A stretch of DNA of 64,000 nucleotides from Clostridium mediterraneense (GTDB lineage Bacteria; Bacillota; Clostridia; Clostridiales; Clostridiaceae), in the NCBI RefSeq assembly GCF_900091705.1, contig NZ_LT594785.1, positions 982,119-1,046,118 on the forward strand, in the 5' to 3' direction. Positions 63,652-64,000 of this stretch are shown in pieces. A program made the translations under genes and the position numbers. Position 1 is the stretch's first letter; each line of letters begins with the position of its first letter. A model generated the notes under the pieces. The model made no database searches and was not told the origin of the DNA. It saw only the letters and a program-made list of their open reading frames with translations.

Positions 63652-64000
63652 ATGAATTTAAAAAATATTTTTAAATTAATAGCTTGTATATTAATTCTAA
63701 TTATACTCCCAGTAATATTTACTTACTTTAGTTATACAATAAGTAATTTTATTTTTTATCTCCTTGGAAAAAGAACAGAGGGTTTTTTATTTCAATTATT
63801 AAATTCAGTTATTAATCTAATTTTTTTATTAATCTTAATAGTAGCATTTATATATTTCTTAAATATAAAAATAAAAGATTATATAGGTCTTATAAATAAA
63901 GCCATACAGTCTATTTCAAAAGGTGAGTACAATATTAAATTAAAAAATAAATTTGTAGATGATGAAAATTTTTATGAACTTGTAGAAAATATAAATGATA
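63652..64000 (+). CDS. Sensor histidine kinase, N-terminal part (cut by window end)
   Basis: The frame is open from ATG at 63652 to the window end, 116 residues. Two membrane helices (~9-30 and ~55-72, the first with KLIACILILIILPVIF) enclose a short outer loop of about 25 residues. A HAMP-like segment follows (INKAIQSISKGEYNIKL). AGGAAGTG lies before the ATG. Short sensing loop and its place behind a response regulator and a pump suggest an envelope-stress or drug sensor; the kinase domain is outside the window. Confidence 0.85.
   Translation, partial: MNLKNIFKLIACILILIILPVIFTYFSYTISNFIFYLLGKRTEGFLFQLLNSVINLIFLLILIVAFIYFLNIKIKDYIGLINKAIQSISKGEYNIKLKNKFVDDENFYELVENIND

Overview
This window looks like the chromosome of a motile, endospore-forming low-GC Firmicute, most probably Clostridium sensu stricto. 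The reasons are the very AT-rich sequence and codon use, a flagellar export and basal-body cluster, and many sporulation genes (spoIIA-sigF, spoVACDE, gpr, spoIIP, yqfC-yqfD, a CotS-like coat kinase). No rRNA, tRNA, CRISPR array, phage or insertion sequence was recognised.

Layout. 1-8164: end of a flagellar operon (flhB end, flhA, flhF, flhG, PilZ protein, sigD, SwrB-like DUF6115 protein, a small membrane protein with a probable ATT start, two FlgF/FlgG-type rod proteins). 8201-13970: housekeeping genes (CBS-domain pyrophosphatase, Ca2+ P-type ATPase, an unknown protein, deoC). 14210-20207: sporulation block (Lon-like peptidase behind a good Spo0A box, spoIIAA-spoIIAB-sigF from a sigma-A-type promoter, spoVAC-D-E from a sigma-F/G-type promoter). 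20357-25971: a P-type ATPase homologue with nearly every catalytic motif changed, a ComEC channel protein without its metallo-hydrolase domain, holA and rpsT. 26166-31015: gpr, spoIIP, a YqxA-like gene, lepA and a small unknown gene. 31287-38671: two tandem hemW copies, then the HrcA/CIRCE heat-shock operon hrcA-grpE-dnaK-dnaJ. 38856-43067: prmA, rsmE, mtaB, a HIT protein, rpsU, yqeY. 43188-50838: yqfC, yqfD, pgpH, ybeY, a DgkA-PAP2 fusion, cdd, era, recO and a DUF4342 protein. 50963-61259: ccpN-like regulator, ppdK, cotS-like gene, dnaG-rpoD, PH-domain protein, trmK, Nif3-like protein. 61364-64000: a 14-helix efflux pump followed by a two-component system cut by the window end.

Most of 22.9-61.3 kb follows the gene order of the Bacillus subtilis yqe-yqf region (comEC-holA-rpsT-gpr-spoIIP-yqxA-lepA-hemW-hrcA-grpE-dnaK-dnaJ-prmA-rsmE-mtaB ... 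rpsU-yqeY ... yqfC-yqfD-pgpH-ybeY-dgkA-cdd-era-recO ... dnaG-sigA-trmK-yqfO), with local changes: phoH is missing between yqfD and pgpH, hemW is duplicated, dgkA carries an extra phosphatase domain and ppdK sits beside ccpN.

The parts most worth a second look are: the second hemW copy, which has lost one of its three cluster cysteines; a relic of the hrcA heat-shock promoter in front of the first hemW; the intact but motif-poor P-type ATPase homologue; hairpins that enclose the ribosome binding sites of two consecutive genes (spoIIP and the YqxA-like gene); and a consensus sigma-H promoter in front of dnaG-rpoD. All calls rest on reading the sequence; no database search or folding program was run.
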